Assembly: GCA_002375985.1 (NCBI GenBank)
Contig: DFNH01000024.1
Coordinates: 1 to 64,000, forward strand
Source of the DNA: Firmicutes bacterium UBA3572
GTDB taxonomy: Bacteria; Bacillota; Desulfotomaculia; Desulfotomaculales; Desulforudaceae
DNA: 64,000 bases
Reading direction: 5' to 3'
A program made the position numbers and the translations under genes. Below the pieces are notes generated by a model. That model was not told the DNA's origin. It saw only the letters and a program-made list of their open reading frames with translations, and did no database searches. Positions 34,061-43,337 of this stretch are shown here, piece by piece. Position 1 is the stretch's first letter. The number at the start of each line of letters is the position of its first letter.

Positions 34061-34666
34061 CTAAAGGCGAAACCGGCGCCGCCCGTCCAGATAAAGGACC
34101 ACGGCCAGGACCGCCAGTCCGCCGAGCACCGCGAGCCCCAGCAGGCGCGGCTGCACAAAGGCCAAAATGGCCGGCCATCTGGCCCCGAAAAACATCCCCA
34201 CGCCCAGGTACACCGTGCCCCAGCCCAACGCGTAAAGCGAATTATACACCAGGAACCAGCCCACCTGCAGTTGGGCCAACCCGGCCAGATAGGGGGTCAG
34301 GTTCCCGAGGCCGGGAATGAAACGCCCCAGGAATACAAACACACCCGCCGAGTAAGCCGGTAGGGCCTGGGCCTGCGCCAGCCGTTCCGGTGAAAGGCGC
34401 AAGTAGCGTCCGTAACGTTGGAAAAACGGGGTGCCCACGTTTTTCCCCAGTAGATAAGCCAATACCGAACCGAGGGTAAAACCGGTAAAGGCGGCCGCCA
34501 AAGTAACCGGAAAGCTTAAAGTTCCCTGGTGCACCAGGATGCCGGCCAGGATCATGACCACCGCCCCCGGGAAAAAAGGCACCCCCAAGGCTTCCAGCAC
34601 GGTCCCGACCACCACACCGCCCAGCCCGAACGCCGCCAAGTAGTTGAGCACGGACTCCAAAGGCAT
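34061..34666 (-). CDS. DedA family membrane protein
   Basis: This 201-residue protein has several membrane segments and the DedA/SNARE-associated motifs: LEALGVPFFPGAVVMILAG, GSVLAYLLGKNVG and FLGRFIPGLGNLTPYLAGL (the conserved GRFxPxxR-like loop). DedA proteins act as lipid scramblases or transporters at the membrane. The gene follows pyk on the same strand after a 69-bp gap. Confidence 0.88.
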   Translation of the reverse strand: MPLESVLNYLAAFGLGGVVVGTVLEALGVPFFPGAVVMILAGILVHQGTLSFPVTLAAAFTGFTLGSVLAYLLGKNVGTPFFQRYGRYLRLSPERLAQAQALPAYSAGVFVFLGRFIPGLGNLTPYLAGLAQLQVGWFLVYNSLYALGWGTVYLGVGMFFGARWPAILAFVQPRLLGLAVLGGLAVLAVVLYLDGRRRFRL

Positions 34667-34734
34667 CTTCCTCCCCTGGGAGTTATGATGCCCTTATGAG
34701 CCTCGTCCCAATCCGCGGAAGAAACAAGGAAGGT

Positions 34735-36498
34735 TTACAGCACCCGGGCGGCACCGCTGTATATCAGGCCGCGCAAGGCGTCAATGGTGACGATGCTGTC
34801 TTCCTGCAGTATCTGGGTGGCGCCGGCCACCCCCACGATCACCGGCAAGCCAAACTGCAGGCACACCACCGCCGCGTGGGAAGTGAGTCCGCCCACCTCG
34901 GTGATGACCCCCGAGGACTTCTCCATGGCCGGGACAAAGTCCCGGTTGGTGGCCCGGGTCACCAGGATGTCGCCGGGCCCGATTTTCTGCAGGGCTTCTT
35001 CGGCCGTGAGCGCGATCTTGACGCAGCCGGTCACCGCCTTTTGGCCGACGCCGGTCCCGCGTGCCAGCACGTTACCCACGGTATGCACCTTCAGGAGGTT
35101 GGTGCTGCCGTGCATGCCCACCGGCACCCCGGCGGTGATCACGACCAGGTCACCGCCGCGGATCAGCGCGGCGCCCAGGGCGGCCTGGATGGAGGCCGAA
35201 ATCATCCGGTCGGTGTCCTCGATCTCCTCTTCCACCCGCACCGGCTGCACGCCCCAGACCAGGGCCAGGCGCCGCACCACGGCTTCCTGCGGGGTGACGG
35301 CGACGATCGGCCGTCCGGGCCGGTACTTGGCCACCATGCGCGCCGTGTAGCCCGTCTGGGTGGCGGTGATGATGGCGGCAGCGTCCAGGTCAGCGGCGGT
35401 GGCGCAGGTGGCGTAGCTGATCGCGTCGGTCACCGTGCGGTGGGAAATCTCCTTGCGGCGCTGCGCCAACAGGGTGGCGTAAGGCAGATCGGCTTCCACC
35501 CGCCGGGCAATCCGGTCCATGGTCTGGACGGCCTCCACCGGATAGGCCCCGGATGCCGTTTCCCCGGAGAGCATCACCGCGTCCGTACCGTCCAGGATGG
35601 CGTTGGCCACGTCGCTGGCTTCGGCGCGGGTGGGGCGCGGGTTGTGAATCATGGACTCCAGCATCTGGGTGGCGGTGATCACCGGTTTCCCGACCCGGTT
35701 GCACTTGTTGATGGTCTTCTTCTGCACCAGGGGTACTTCCTCGGCCGCGATCTCCAGCCCCAGGTCGCCCCGGGCGACCATGATCGCATCGGCCACGTTA
35801 ATGATCTCGTCGAGATTTTCCAGGGCCTCCCAGGTTTCGATTTTGGCCACGATGTGCGCCTCCGACCCGGCTTCCTCAAGGATCTTGCGCACCGGAAAGA
35901 TGTCCTCCGCCCGGCGCACAAACGAAGTGGCCACAAAGTCAAACCCCAGCTCCAGGGCGAAACGGAGGTCCCGGACGTCCTTTTCGGTCACGGCCGGGAT
36001 GGAGGTGCGCACCCCCGGCAGGTTCACGCCCTTGTGGCTGGTGAGTTCGCCGTCGTTCTGCACCCGGCAGAGCACCTGGGTCGGTCCGACCTCCAGCACT
36101 TCCAGACCCAGGGTCCCGTCGGCCAGCAGGATGGTGTTGCCCGGGCGTACCTCCCGGGGCAGTTGCGGGTAGTCGACCGGGATCCGGTCCTGGTTCCCCG
36201 TCACCTTTTCGGTGGTCAAAATAACCTCGTTGCCGGCCCGCAGCGCCACCGGCTCGGGGTCCAGCCTGCCGATCCTGATTTTCGGCCCCCGGAGGTCGAT
36301 CATGATCCCCACGGTCTTCCCCAAGGCGGCCGCGGCACGGCGGACGTTCTGGATACGCCGGCGGTGTTCTTCATGTGTCCCGTGGGAGAAATTATGGCGG
36401 GAGACGTTCATCCCGGCGGCCACCATCGCCCGGAGAGTTTCCACCGTTTCGGACGCCGGACCAATGGTACAGACGATCTTGGTGTGACGTAAGGCCAT
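34735..36498 (-). CDS. pyk: Pyruvate kinase with C-terminal PEP-utiliser domain
   Basis: This 587-residue protein has TKIVCTIGPASETVETLRAM, NVSRHNFSHGTHEEH, IMVARGDLGLEIAAEEVPL and KPVITATQMLESMI, the catalytic signatures. After the usual ~475 residues come ~110 more, with GGLTSHAAVVCLQFGLPVIV, a PEP-utiliser phosphohistidine-like domain found in Bacillus-type pyruvate kinases. It makes ATP and pyruvate at the end of glycolysis and is 11 bp after pfkA. Confidence 0.97.
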   Translation of the reverse strand: MALRHTKIVCTIGPASETVETLRAMVAAGMNVSRHNFSHGTHEEHRRRIQNVRRAAAALGKTVGIMIDLRGPKIRIGRLDPEPVALRAGNEVILTTEKVTGNQDRIPVDYPQLPREVRPGNTILLADGTLGLEVLEVGPTQVLCRVQNDGELTSHKGVNLPGVRTSIPAVTEKDVRDLRFALELGFDFVATSFVRRAEDIFPVRKILEEAGSEAHIVAKIETWEALENLDEIINVADAIMVARGDLGLEIAAEEVPLVQKKTINKCNRVGKPVITATQMLESMIHNPRPTRAEASDVANAILDGTDAVMLSGETASGAYPVEAVQTMDRIARRVEADLPYATLLAQRRKEISHRTVTDAISYATCATAADLDAAAIITATQTGYTARMVAKYRPGRPIVAVTPQEAVVRRLALVWGVQPVRVEEEIEDTDRMISASIQAALGAALIRGGDLVVITAGVPVGMHGSTNLLKVHTVGNVLARGTGVGQKAVTGCVKIALTAEEALQKIGPGDILVTRATNRDFVPAMEKSSGVITEVGGLTSHAAVVCLQFGLPVIVGVAGATQILQEDSIVTIDALRGLIYSGAARVL

Positions 36499-36509
36499 TT
36501 CTCCTCACC

Positions 36510-37472
36510 CTAAATCGATAAAATTCCGGCCAGCCGATACGCTTCGAGGTCAATCATTTTCTTCCCTTGGAGAAACTGCTCCAAAGCGAAACCACCCACG
36601 CGGCCGTTTCGGACCCCGACCGCCAGTTGGCGGTGTCCCTTGCGCAGCAGTTCCACGGCGAGGGCGCCCAGCCGGCTGCCCAGGATACGGTCCTGCGCTG
36701 TGGGCGTGCCGCCCCGCTGGAGGTGGCCTAAAACGGTGACCTTGGTGTCAAAACCGGTAATCTGTTTGATCTGGCGGCCGATTTCCAGGCCGCTGGCCGC
36801 ACCCTCGGCGACCACGATCACGCTGTGCAGTTTACCCCGCCGGTAACCGCGCATCAACCGGTCGCACACTTCTTCCACCGAAAACGGCAATTCCGGCAGG
36901 AGGATGGATTCGGCGCCGCCGGCCAGTCCGGCCTCAAGCGCGATGAACCCCGTGTTGCGGCCCATGACCTCGACGATAAACAGCCGTTCGTGGGAGGTGG
37001 CCGTATCCCGGATTTTGTTGATGGCGTCCACCGCGTTGTTGACGGCGGTGTCGAAGCCGATGGTCATGTCGGTGCCGGGGATGTCATTATCAATGGTGCC
37101 CGGGATACACACCACCGGCAGCCCGTACTCCTCGTGAAACCGCCTGGCCCCTTCGAAAGAACCGTCCCCGCCGATGACCACCAGGCCCTGCAGGCCAAAC
37201 CGTTCCACGTTCGCGTAGGCCCGGGCCCGGCCGGCGCGGGTGGTGAATTCCTCCGAACGTGCGGTGCGCAGGATGGTGCCACCCCGCTGGATGATATCGG
37301 CCACCGAACCGACCTGCATGGGCTCCATGTCGCCCTCGATAAAACCCGCAAACCCGCGCTTAATCCCGATTACTTCCATTCCGTGGTAGATGGCCTTGCG
37401 CACCACGGCCCGAATGGCCGCGTTCATCCCAGGAGCGTCGCCGCCGCTGGTCAAAACGCCGATCCTTTGCAC
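36510..37472 (-). CDS. pfkA: 6-phosphofructokinase
   Basis: This 320-residue, ATP-dependent type has GVLTSGGDAPGMNAAIRAVV (3-22), VVIGGDGSFEGA, PGTIDNDIPGTDMTIGFDTA with catalytic Asp, and VTVLGHLQRGGTPTAQDRIL. Gly in GGDGS rather than Asp marks ATP rather than pyrophosphate as donor. It lies in the order accA-pfkA-pyk, as in Bacillus. Confidence 0.97.
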   Translation of the reverse strand: MQRIGVLTSGGDAPGMNAAIRAVVRKAIYHGMEVIGIKRGFAGFIEGDMEPMQVGSVADIIQRGGTILRTARSEEFTTRAGRARAYANVERFGLQGLVVIGGDGSFEGARRFHEEYGLPVVCIPGTIDNDIPGTDMTIGFDTAVNNAVDAINKIRDTATSHERLFIVEVMGRNTGFIALEAGLAGGAESILLPELPFSVEEVCDRLMRGYRRGKLHSVIVVAEGAASGLEIGRQIKQITGFDTKVTVLGHLQRGGTPTAQDRILGSRLGALAVELLRKGHRQLAVGVRNGRVGGFALEQFLQGKKMIDLEAYRLAGILSI

Positions 37473-37512
37473 CGCTGCCCTGCTCCTTCCGCCTGGCGTG
37501 GACTACTCCCAA

Positions 37513-38460
37513 TTATAGATTTCCGATTGCGCGGTATTTATGATAGCGGGCCTGGAGCAATTCCTGGCGATCCAGGCGCATGAGTTCGTCAAGGTGGTGG
37601 AAGAGGGCCTCGCGCAAGAGCGCCGCGGCCTGTTCGGGGTCCCGGTGCACCCCGCCCAGGGGTTCCGGGACGATGGCGTCGATGACACCCAGACGCAGCA
37701 AATCCTGGGCCGTCAGCTTCAACATCTCGGCGGCCTCGCGCGCCCGGCCCGCGTCCTTCCAGATGATGCTGGCGCAGGCCTCCGGCGAACTGACCGAAAA
37801 CACGGCGTGCTCCTGCATCAGCACCCGGTCGCCCATTCCGAGGGCCAGCGCCCCGCCGCTGCCCCCTTCCCCGATGACCGCCACCACCACGGGCACCTCT
37901 AGGGTGCTAAGGGCCATCAGGTTGCGGGCGATGGCCTCGGCCTGCCCGCGCTCCTCGGCCCCTATCCCGCAGTGCGCACCGGGGGTGTCCACGAAACAGA
38001 CCAGCGGACGGCCGAATTTCTCGGCCTGCCGCATCAACCGGCGCACTTTGCGGCAGCCCTCGGGATGGATCATGCCGAAGTTGCGGACCAGGTTTTCCTT
38101 GGTGCCGCGGCCCTTCTGGTGGCCGACCACGGTGACCACGTAACCGTTCATGCGGCCAATGCCGCCGACCACCGCCGGGTCGTCGCCGAAGGCCCGGTCC
38201 CCGTGCAGCTCGATGAAATCGGTGCAGAACCGTTCGATGTAGTCCCGGGCCCCCAACCGTTCCGGGTGCCGGGCAATGAGTACCTTCTGCCAGGGACTGA
38301 GGTTGCCGTAGGTTTTTCTTTTCAGTTCGCTGACCCGGCGCTCCAGACTTTCGATTTCCTGGCTCAGGTCTATTTCCTTGTCCGCGGAAAACTGTTTCAG
38401 TTCCGCGATCTTGGTTTCCAACTCGTAAATCGGTTTTTCAAAATCAAAAACGGTAGGCAT
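37513..38460 (-). CDS. accA: Acetyl-CoA carboxylase carboxyltransferase alpha subunit
   Basis: This 315-residue protein starts with a helical region (FEKPIYELETKIAELKQFSA). GHQKGRGTKENLVRNFGMIH, FVDTPGAHCGIGAEERGQAE, VIGEGGSGGALALGMGDRV and SPEACASIIWKDA follow. It moves CO2 from carboxybiotin to acetyl-CoA together with AccD. The gene follows accD by 5 bp. Confidence 0.97.
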   Translation of the reverse strand: MPTVFDFEKPIYELETKIAELKQFSADKEIDLSQEIESLERRVSELKRKTYGNLSPWQKVLIARHPERLGARDYIERFCTDFIELHGDRAFGDDPAVVGGIGRMNGYVVTVVGHQKGRGTKENLVRNFGMIHPEGCRKVRRLMRQAEKFGRPLVCFVDTPGAHCGIGAEERGQAEAIARNLMALSTLEVPVVVAVIGEGGSGGALALGMGDRVLMQEHAVFSVSSPEACASIIWKDAGRAREAAEMLKLTAQDLLRLGVIDAIVPEPLGGVHRDPEQAAALLREALFHHLDELMRLDRQELLQARYHKYRAIGNL

Positions 38461-38465
38461 GTTTA

Positions 38466-39305
38466 TTAATCACCCCGCGCGTGCAAGTCGAGAATGGTGA
38501 TAATGGTCTGCCGTAATTGGCTGCGGGGCACAACCTTGTCTACAAAACCGTGTTCCTGCAAAAACTCGGCCCGCTGGAAGCCTTCGGGCAGTTTTTGCCG
38601 GATGGTCTGTTCGATCACCCGCGGTCCGGCAAAGCCGATCAGGGCCCCCGGTTCGGCCAGGATGATGTCCCCCAAAAAGGCGAAACTGGCGCTGACGCCC
38701 CCCATGGTGGGATCGGTCAGTACCGAGAGGTAGAGTAAACCCGCCCGGTCCAGACGGCCGACCGCAGCCGCCGTTTTCGCCATCTGCATGAGGGAAAGAA
38801 TCCCCTCCTGCATTCGGGCGCCCCCGGAGGCGGCGAAGGTGACGAACGGCACCCGCCTTTCCAGAGCCTGGTCGGCGGCCCGGGCCACCTTCTCCCCCAC
38901 CACCGTGCCCATGCTGCCCATGATAAAGTGGGTGTCCATGACCGCAATAACCACCTGGTGGCCGCCGATGGTGCCCGTACCGGTGACCACGGCCTCTTTG
39001 AGGCCGGTCTGTTCCTGGGCTTTGGCCAGTTTCTCCCCGTACCCGGGGAACGCGAGGATGTCTTTAGGCTCCAGTTCGGCGTCAAACTCGTGGAAGGTCT
39101 CCGGGTCCAGGGTGATCTCGAGCCGCTCCCTGGCGGTCAGCCGGAAATGGTGCGCGCACTTCGGGCACACCTTGAGGTTGCGTTCCAGGTCCTTGGAGAA
39201 GATGATCTCGCCGCATTGGCATTTCGTCCAGAGCCCCTCGGGTATGTCTCGCTTGGTCTCCGGAGTGACCGTAAAATACTTTGATTTTTTAAAAAGCTCA
39301 AAAAC
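38466..39305 (-). CDS. accD: Acetyl-CoA carboxylase carboxyltransferase beta subunit, with unusual 5' end
   Basis: The carboxyltransferase domain is complete (FITMGSMGTVVGEK-like region, FVTFAASGGARMQEG, PTMGGVSASFAFLGD, AGPRVIEQTIRQKLPEGFQ). AccD homology extends upstream of the first standard start (GTG 39170): FELFKKSKYFTVTPETKRDI, EGLWTKCQCGEII and SKDLERNLK. In this frame no ATG, GTG or TTG occurs between an in-frame TGA (39314-39312) and 39170. A strong AGAGGTGA site points to GTT at 39305 (279 residues), a non-canonical start. A +1 shift at TTT-TGA from an upstream GTG is another option. The first zinc knuckle is CxC, not CxxC. Confidence 0.85.
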   Translation of the reverse strand, partial: VFELFKKSKYFTVTPETKRDIPEGLWTKCQCGEIIFSKDLERNLKVCPKCAHHFRLTARERLEITLDPETFHEFDAELEPKDILAFPGYGEKLAKAQEQTGLKEAVVTGTGTIGGHQVVIAVMDTHFIMGSMGTVVGEKVARAADQALERRVPFVTFAASGGARMQEGILSLMQMAKTAAAVGRLDRAGLLYLSVLTDPTMGGVSASFAFLGDIILAEPGALIGFAGPRVIEQTIRQKLPEGFQRAEFLQEHGFVDKVVPRSQLRQTIITILDLHARGD

Positions 39306-39427
39306 GGCCCCTCACCTCTTTGGATTCGCTGAAAAGTAACCTTATAAGCGGTGTGTTTTCCCGGGGCGCACCAGGTAGAGTTTTTCAGCGGAAACTCTTT
39401 TGCAAAAGAAAGCGTACCCAGGACTTT

Positions 39428-39667
39428 TTAGCCCTGGATTGCCTCTTCGCCGGTCTTCACGACCCCGTGCCGGGAATAAATCTCGGCCCGGCCGCGCACC
39501 TTAATGGCCGCCGTATGCTCGGTAAACTGCGCCACCATAACCTCACCGCGGTCCAGCTTTTCGCTGTGGTGAAACTTGGTTTCCCGGCCCCGGGTAAGCC
39601 CCATGATGGTTACGCCGTTTTCCAGGGCTTTAATGATCACGTATTCCGATGCCCAGTTCTCGGCCAT
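39428..39667 (-). CDS. mtrB: Tryptophan RNA-binding attenuation protein (TRAP)
   Basis: I take ATG 39667 after GGTGGAG, giving 79 residues. The match to Bacillus MtrB is close over the whole length: SEYVIIKALENGVTIMGLTR, GRETKFHHSEKLDRGEVMVA, QFTEHTAAIKVRG. TRAP forms an 11-mer ring that binds (G/U)AG repeats in trp leaders when loaded with tryptophan. No trp gene is in the window. It lies between dnaE and accD, so it may be co-transcribed with dnaE. Confidence 0.95.
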   Translation of the reverse strand: MAENWASEYVIIKALENGVTIMGLTRGRETKFHHSEKLDRGEVMVAQFTEHTAAIKVRGRAEIYSRHGVVKTGEEAIQG

Positions 39668-39762
39668 CTCGTCTCCACCTCGCTGTCTTGGACTGCATGA
39701 TAACACACGCAAAACCTGGTTGACAAGGATACAAAAGGCAAGCGCCCGCCCCGCCGCCGCGC

Positions 39763-42700
39763 TTAAAACGGGGCGATCAGGTCGCCTTCGGCGCCCTGGG
39801 TAATGCTGGACAGGTAGTCGCCGATCACTTTGTTCCCTTCGCCGTTGTTATTATGGACGGTGCCGTTGACCAGTATCACGGCGTCCGGGACAAGGAGGCG
39901 GCGAAAGCGGGCGTACGCCCGGGGAAAGACCACCACTTCGACCCGGGCGGTCAGATCCTCCAGGGTCAGAAAACACATGGGCTCGCCCTTGCGGGTGGTG
40001 ATGGTACGCATCCCGACCACCAGTCCGCCCAGGATTACCTGTTGCCCGGGCACCAGTTGGGGGACCTCGGCGGCGTTGGCCGTGGTGAGCGCCCTAAGCT
40101 TGGCCCGGTATTCCTGCAGGGGATGGCCGCTTAAGTATAAGCCGAGCATTTCCTTTTCCATGGCCAGGATCTCGTGCCGGGTAAACTCCGGCACGTCCGG
40201 CAGGTTCAGCTCCGGCACGAGGCCCGCCGCCTCGCCCCAGTCGTCGAACAGGCTTACCTGTCCGGAGGCCTTTTCCTTCTGCCGCCGGTGCGCCAGGTGC
40301 AACGCCTCGTCCAGCACGGCCAACAGCTGGCGCCGCGAGCTCTTGAGCGAAGCGAAGGCGCCCGCCCGAATCAGGCTCTCCAGCGCCCGCTTGTTGAGTA
40401 CCCGGGCATCCAAACGGGAACAGAAGTCGAGGAGATCCCGGAACGGGCCGTCCCGCTCCCGGGCCTCGATGATGGCGTTGACGGCGTTGGCGCCCACGTT
40501 GCGCACGCCGGCCAGTCCGAACCGAATGCGTTGGCCGTCCACCACCGTGAAGTCCCGGCGGCTTTCGTTCACGTCGGGCGGGAGCACCTCCAGGCCGAGT
40601 GCGCGGCATTCTTCCACGTAGGCGCCCACTTTTTCGGCGTTATCCTTCACCGACGTCAGGAGGGCGGTCATAAATTCGACCGGGTAGTTGGCCTTCAGGT
40701 AGGCCGTCTGGTAGGCGATCAGGGCGTACGCCGCACTGTGGGACTTGTTGAAACCGTAACCGGCGAAGTAGGCCATCAGCTCGAAGATCTGGCTGGCCAC
40801 AGCCGGGTCCACGCCGCGGGCCGTGGCGCCGTCCAGGAACTGCTGGCGCAGGCCGGCGATGATGTCCGGTTTCTTCTTGCCCATGGCGCGGCGCAAGAGG
40901 TCGGCCTCCCCCAGACTGAACCCCGCCAGGTCGCTGGCGATGCGCATGACCTGTTCCTGGTAAAGGATCACCCCGTAGGTGTCCCGCAGAATGGGTTTGA
41001 GCGCAGGATGCAGGTATTGCACCTCGGTGCGGCCATGTTTGCGCCGGATGAAGTCCTCGACCATCCCGCTGCCCAGCGGACCGGGCCGGTAAAGGGCCAC
41101 CAGGGCGATCACGTCCTCGAACACCTCCGGGCGGAGTTCCCGCAGGATACCGCGCATGCCGCTGGACTCCAGCTGGAACACCCCGATGGTATCGCCGCGG
41201 CCCAGAAGCTCGTAGGTGGCCGGGTCGTCCAGGGGGATAGCGTCGATGTCCACCTTCACACCGCGGTGACGCCGGATCAGATCGATCGCGTCGCCGATCA
41301 CCGTCAGCGTGCGCAGGCCTAAAAGATCCATCTTCAAAAGCCCCAGTTCTTCGATGCCCTCCTTGGCGAACTGGGTGGCCACGACCCCGTCCGCGGTACG
41401 GTACAGGGGCACGTAGTTGGTCAGTTCCTCTTTGGCGATCACCACACCCGCGGCGTGAATGGACGCGTGCCGCGGCATGCCCTCCAGGGCGCGCGCTTTG
41501 TCCACCAGCTGGCGGACGTCCTCGTCTCGGCGGTAGATTGCGCCCAACTCGGGCGTGGCCAGGGCCTTTTCGATGGTCATCCCCAATTCCGGCGGAATCA
41601 GTTTGGCGACGCGGTCCACTTCGGCGTAGGGCATCCCCAGTACCCGCCCGACGTCCCGGACGGCGGCCCGGGCGGCCATGGTCCCGAAGGTGCCGATCTG
41701 GGCCACGCACTCCCGGCCGTACTTTTCAAAGATGTAGTCGATCACTTCACCGCGACGCTCGAAACAAAAATCGATGTCGATGTCCGGCAGGGACACCCGT
41801 TCCGGGTTCAGGAAGCGTTCGAACAAAAGCCCGTAGGCCAGCGGGTCGATGTTGGTGATCCCCAGCACGTAGGCCACCAGGCTTCCGGCGGCCGAGCCGC
41901 GTCCGGGACCGACCAGAATGCCGCGCTCACGGGCGAAGCGGATGAAATCCCAGACGATCAAAAAGTAGGAACTGTACCCCATCTGGGCGATGACCCGGAG
42001 TTCGTAGTCGAGCCGTTCCTGCACTGCGGGCTGGATCTGGGCATAACGCCGCTCAAGTCCCCGGTAGCACAGTTCCCGTAAGTAGCTATCCGGGTCGTAC
42101 CCGGGCGGGACCCGGTATTCCGGCAGGTGTACCGACGCGAAGTCCAGTTCCACCGCGCAGCGCGCGGCAACCACGGCGGTATTAGCCAGCGCAACGGGCA
42201 CCTCGCCGAACAGGCGGGCCATTTCGGCTCCGCTCTTGAAGTAGAACTGGTCGCCCTCGAACTTCAGGCGTCCGGAGTCGTGCACCGTCTTGCCGGTCTG
42301 GATGCAGAGCAGAATATCTTGAATCTCGGCCTCTTCCCGGCGCACGTAGTGTACGTCGTTGGTGGCCACCAGCGGGATGTTCATTTCCCGGCTGATCACC
42401 ACCAGCTCCCGGTTGACCTCGGCCTGACCCGCCAGGCCGTGGTCCTGCAGTTCAAGGTAAAACCGGTCCCCGAAAATCTCACGGTACTCCCCGGCGATCT
42501 GGCGCGCCCGGCGGTGCTCCCCGGCCAGGATCGCCGCGGGGATCTCGCCGGCCAGGCAGCCGCTCAGGGCGATGAGCCCGTCGCTGTAGCGGGCCAGCGT
42601 TTCACGGTCGACCCGCGGCTTGTAGTAAAACCCGTCGGTAAAAGCCAGCGACACCAGCCGGAGCAGGTTCCGGTAGCCCGGTTCGTTTTCGGCCAAAAGC

Positions 42701-42969
42701 ACCAGGTGCGCCAGCTTGTCGTCGATGCCGGACTGGCGGTCGTGGATGGTGCGCGGCGCCACGTAAACCTCGCAGCCAAGGATGGGCTTGATGCCGGCCT
42801 GGCGGCAGGCCTTATAAAAGTCGATCACCCCGAACATGGTCCCGTGGTCGGTGATCGCCAGCGCCGGCATACCGAACTCGACCGCCTGGCGGACGAGGTC
42901 CTTAATCCGGGCGGCGCCGTCCAGCAGGCTGTATTCGGTGTGGGTGTGCAGATGAACGAACTCTTTCAA
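39763..42969 (-). CDS. dnaE: DNA polymerase III alpha subunit (DnaE)
   Basis: I take TTG 42969 (GGGAGG 10 bases upstream), giving 1068 residues that begin MKEFVHLHTHTEYSLLDGAA; the frame upstream is repeat sequence. Order: PHP domain (~1-200, LAITDHGTMFGV); catalytic palm with GPGRGSAAGSLVAYVLGIT and SLPDIDIDFCFERRGEVIDY, holding the catalytic aspartates; fingers (VILYQEQVMRIASDLAGFSL, RRAMGKKKPD); HhH region; and an OB fold near the end. It is the replicative or lagging-strand polymerase. The repeat block at 43056-43335 lies just upstream. Confidence 0.97.
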   Translation of the reverse strand: MKEFVHLHTHTEYSLLDGAARIKDLVRQAVEFGMPALAITDHGTMFGVIDFYKACRQAGIKPILGCEVYVAPRTIHDRQSGIDDKLAHLVLLAENEPGYRNLLRLVSLAFTDGFYYKPRVDRETLARYSDGLIALSGCLAGEIPAAILAGEHRRARQIAGEYREIFGDRFYLELQDHGLAGQAEVNRELVVISREMNIPLVATNDVHYVRREEAEIQDILLCIQTGKTVHDSGRLKFEGDQFYFKSGAEMARLFGEVPVALANTAVVAARCAVELDFASVHLPEYRVPPGYDPDSYLRELCYRGLERRYAQIQPAVQERLDYELRVIAQMGYSSYFLIVWDFIRFARERGILVGPGRGSAAGSLVAYVLGITNIDPLAYGLLFERFLNPERVSLPDIDIDFCFERRGEVIDYIFEKYGRECVAQIGTFGTMAARAAVRDVGRVLGMPYAEVDRVAKLIPPELGMTIEKALATPELGAIYRRDEDVRQLVDKARALEGMPRHASIHAAGVVIAKEELTNYVPLYRTADGVVATQFAKEGIEELGLLKMDLLGLRTLTVIGDAIDLIRRHRGVKVDIDAIPLDDPATYELLGRGDTIGVFQLESSGMRGILRELRPEVFEDVIALVALYRPGPLGSGMVEDFIRRKHGRTEVQYLHPALKPILRDTYGVILYQEQVMRIASDLAGFSLGEADLLRRAMGKKKPDIIAGLRQQFLDGATARGVDPAVASQIFELMAYFAGYGFNKSHSAAYALIAYQTAYLKANYPVEFMTALLTSVKDNAEKVGAYVEECRALGLEVLPPDVNESRRDFTVVDGQRIRFGLAGVRNVGANAVNAIIEARERDGPFRDLLDFCSRLDARVLNKRALESLIRAGAFASLKSSRRQLLAVLDEALHLAHRRQKEKASGQVSLFDDWGEAAGLVPELNLPDVPEFTRHEILAMEKEMLGLYLSGHPLQEYRAKLRALTTANAAEVPQLVPGQQVILGGLVVGMRTITTRKGEPMCFLTLEDLTARVEVVVFPRAYARFRRLLVPDAVILVNGTVHNNNGEGNKVIGDYLSSITQGAEGDLIAPF

Positions 42970-43055
42970 GATGTAGATGCCTCCCAGAAAGAGGTTCGCG
43001 GGTCCGGTACGGATTTCCTGCCGGGCCGAAGGGTGGCCAAAAAGCCGGGCACACA

Positions 43056-43335
43056 AAAAGGGGACAGGCATGTTTTGTGGATAAGTGCCTATTTATCCAC
43101 AAGCCCGCAAAGACCCTCCAGCCACGCCGCCCGCCTACGGGAGCGGCGTTCCCCTTGTACGCGGGGAAAGTATCCCTGTTTCCCGCTGTTCTTCGTTTGC
43201 TGGAGCGCAAAAAGGGTACAGGCAACTTTTTCCGACCCACCTTAATCTTTAACTGAACCGGTGGTTCCCGGATGTTTTGTTACCCTGCAAGAAACCTTAC
43301 CCCTGGAAAAAGTAGCCCGTCCCCTTTTTGCGCGG
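43056..43335. repeat. Dispersed repeat block between dnaE and trmL
   Basis: An inverted copy of the 29-bp repeat lies at 43056-43084 and is followed by its TTATCCAC mirror. A larger hairpin element lies at 43206-43335 with arms GCGCAAAAAGGGTACAGGCA and AGCCCGTCCCCTTTTTGCGC, ending 2 bp before the trmL stop codon. The 43100-43205 part has no gene I recognise. Confidence 0.8.
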
Positions 43336-43337
43336 GG

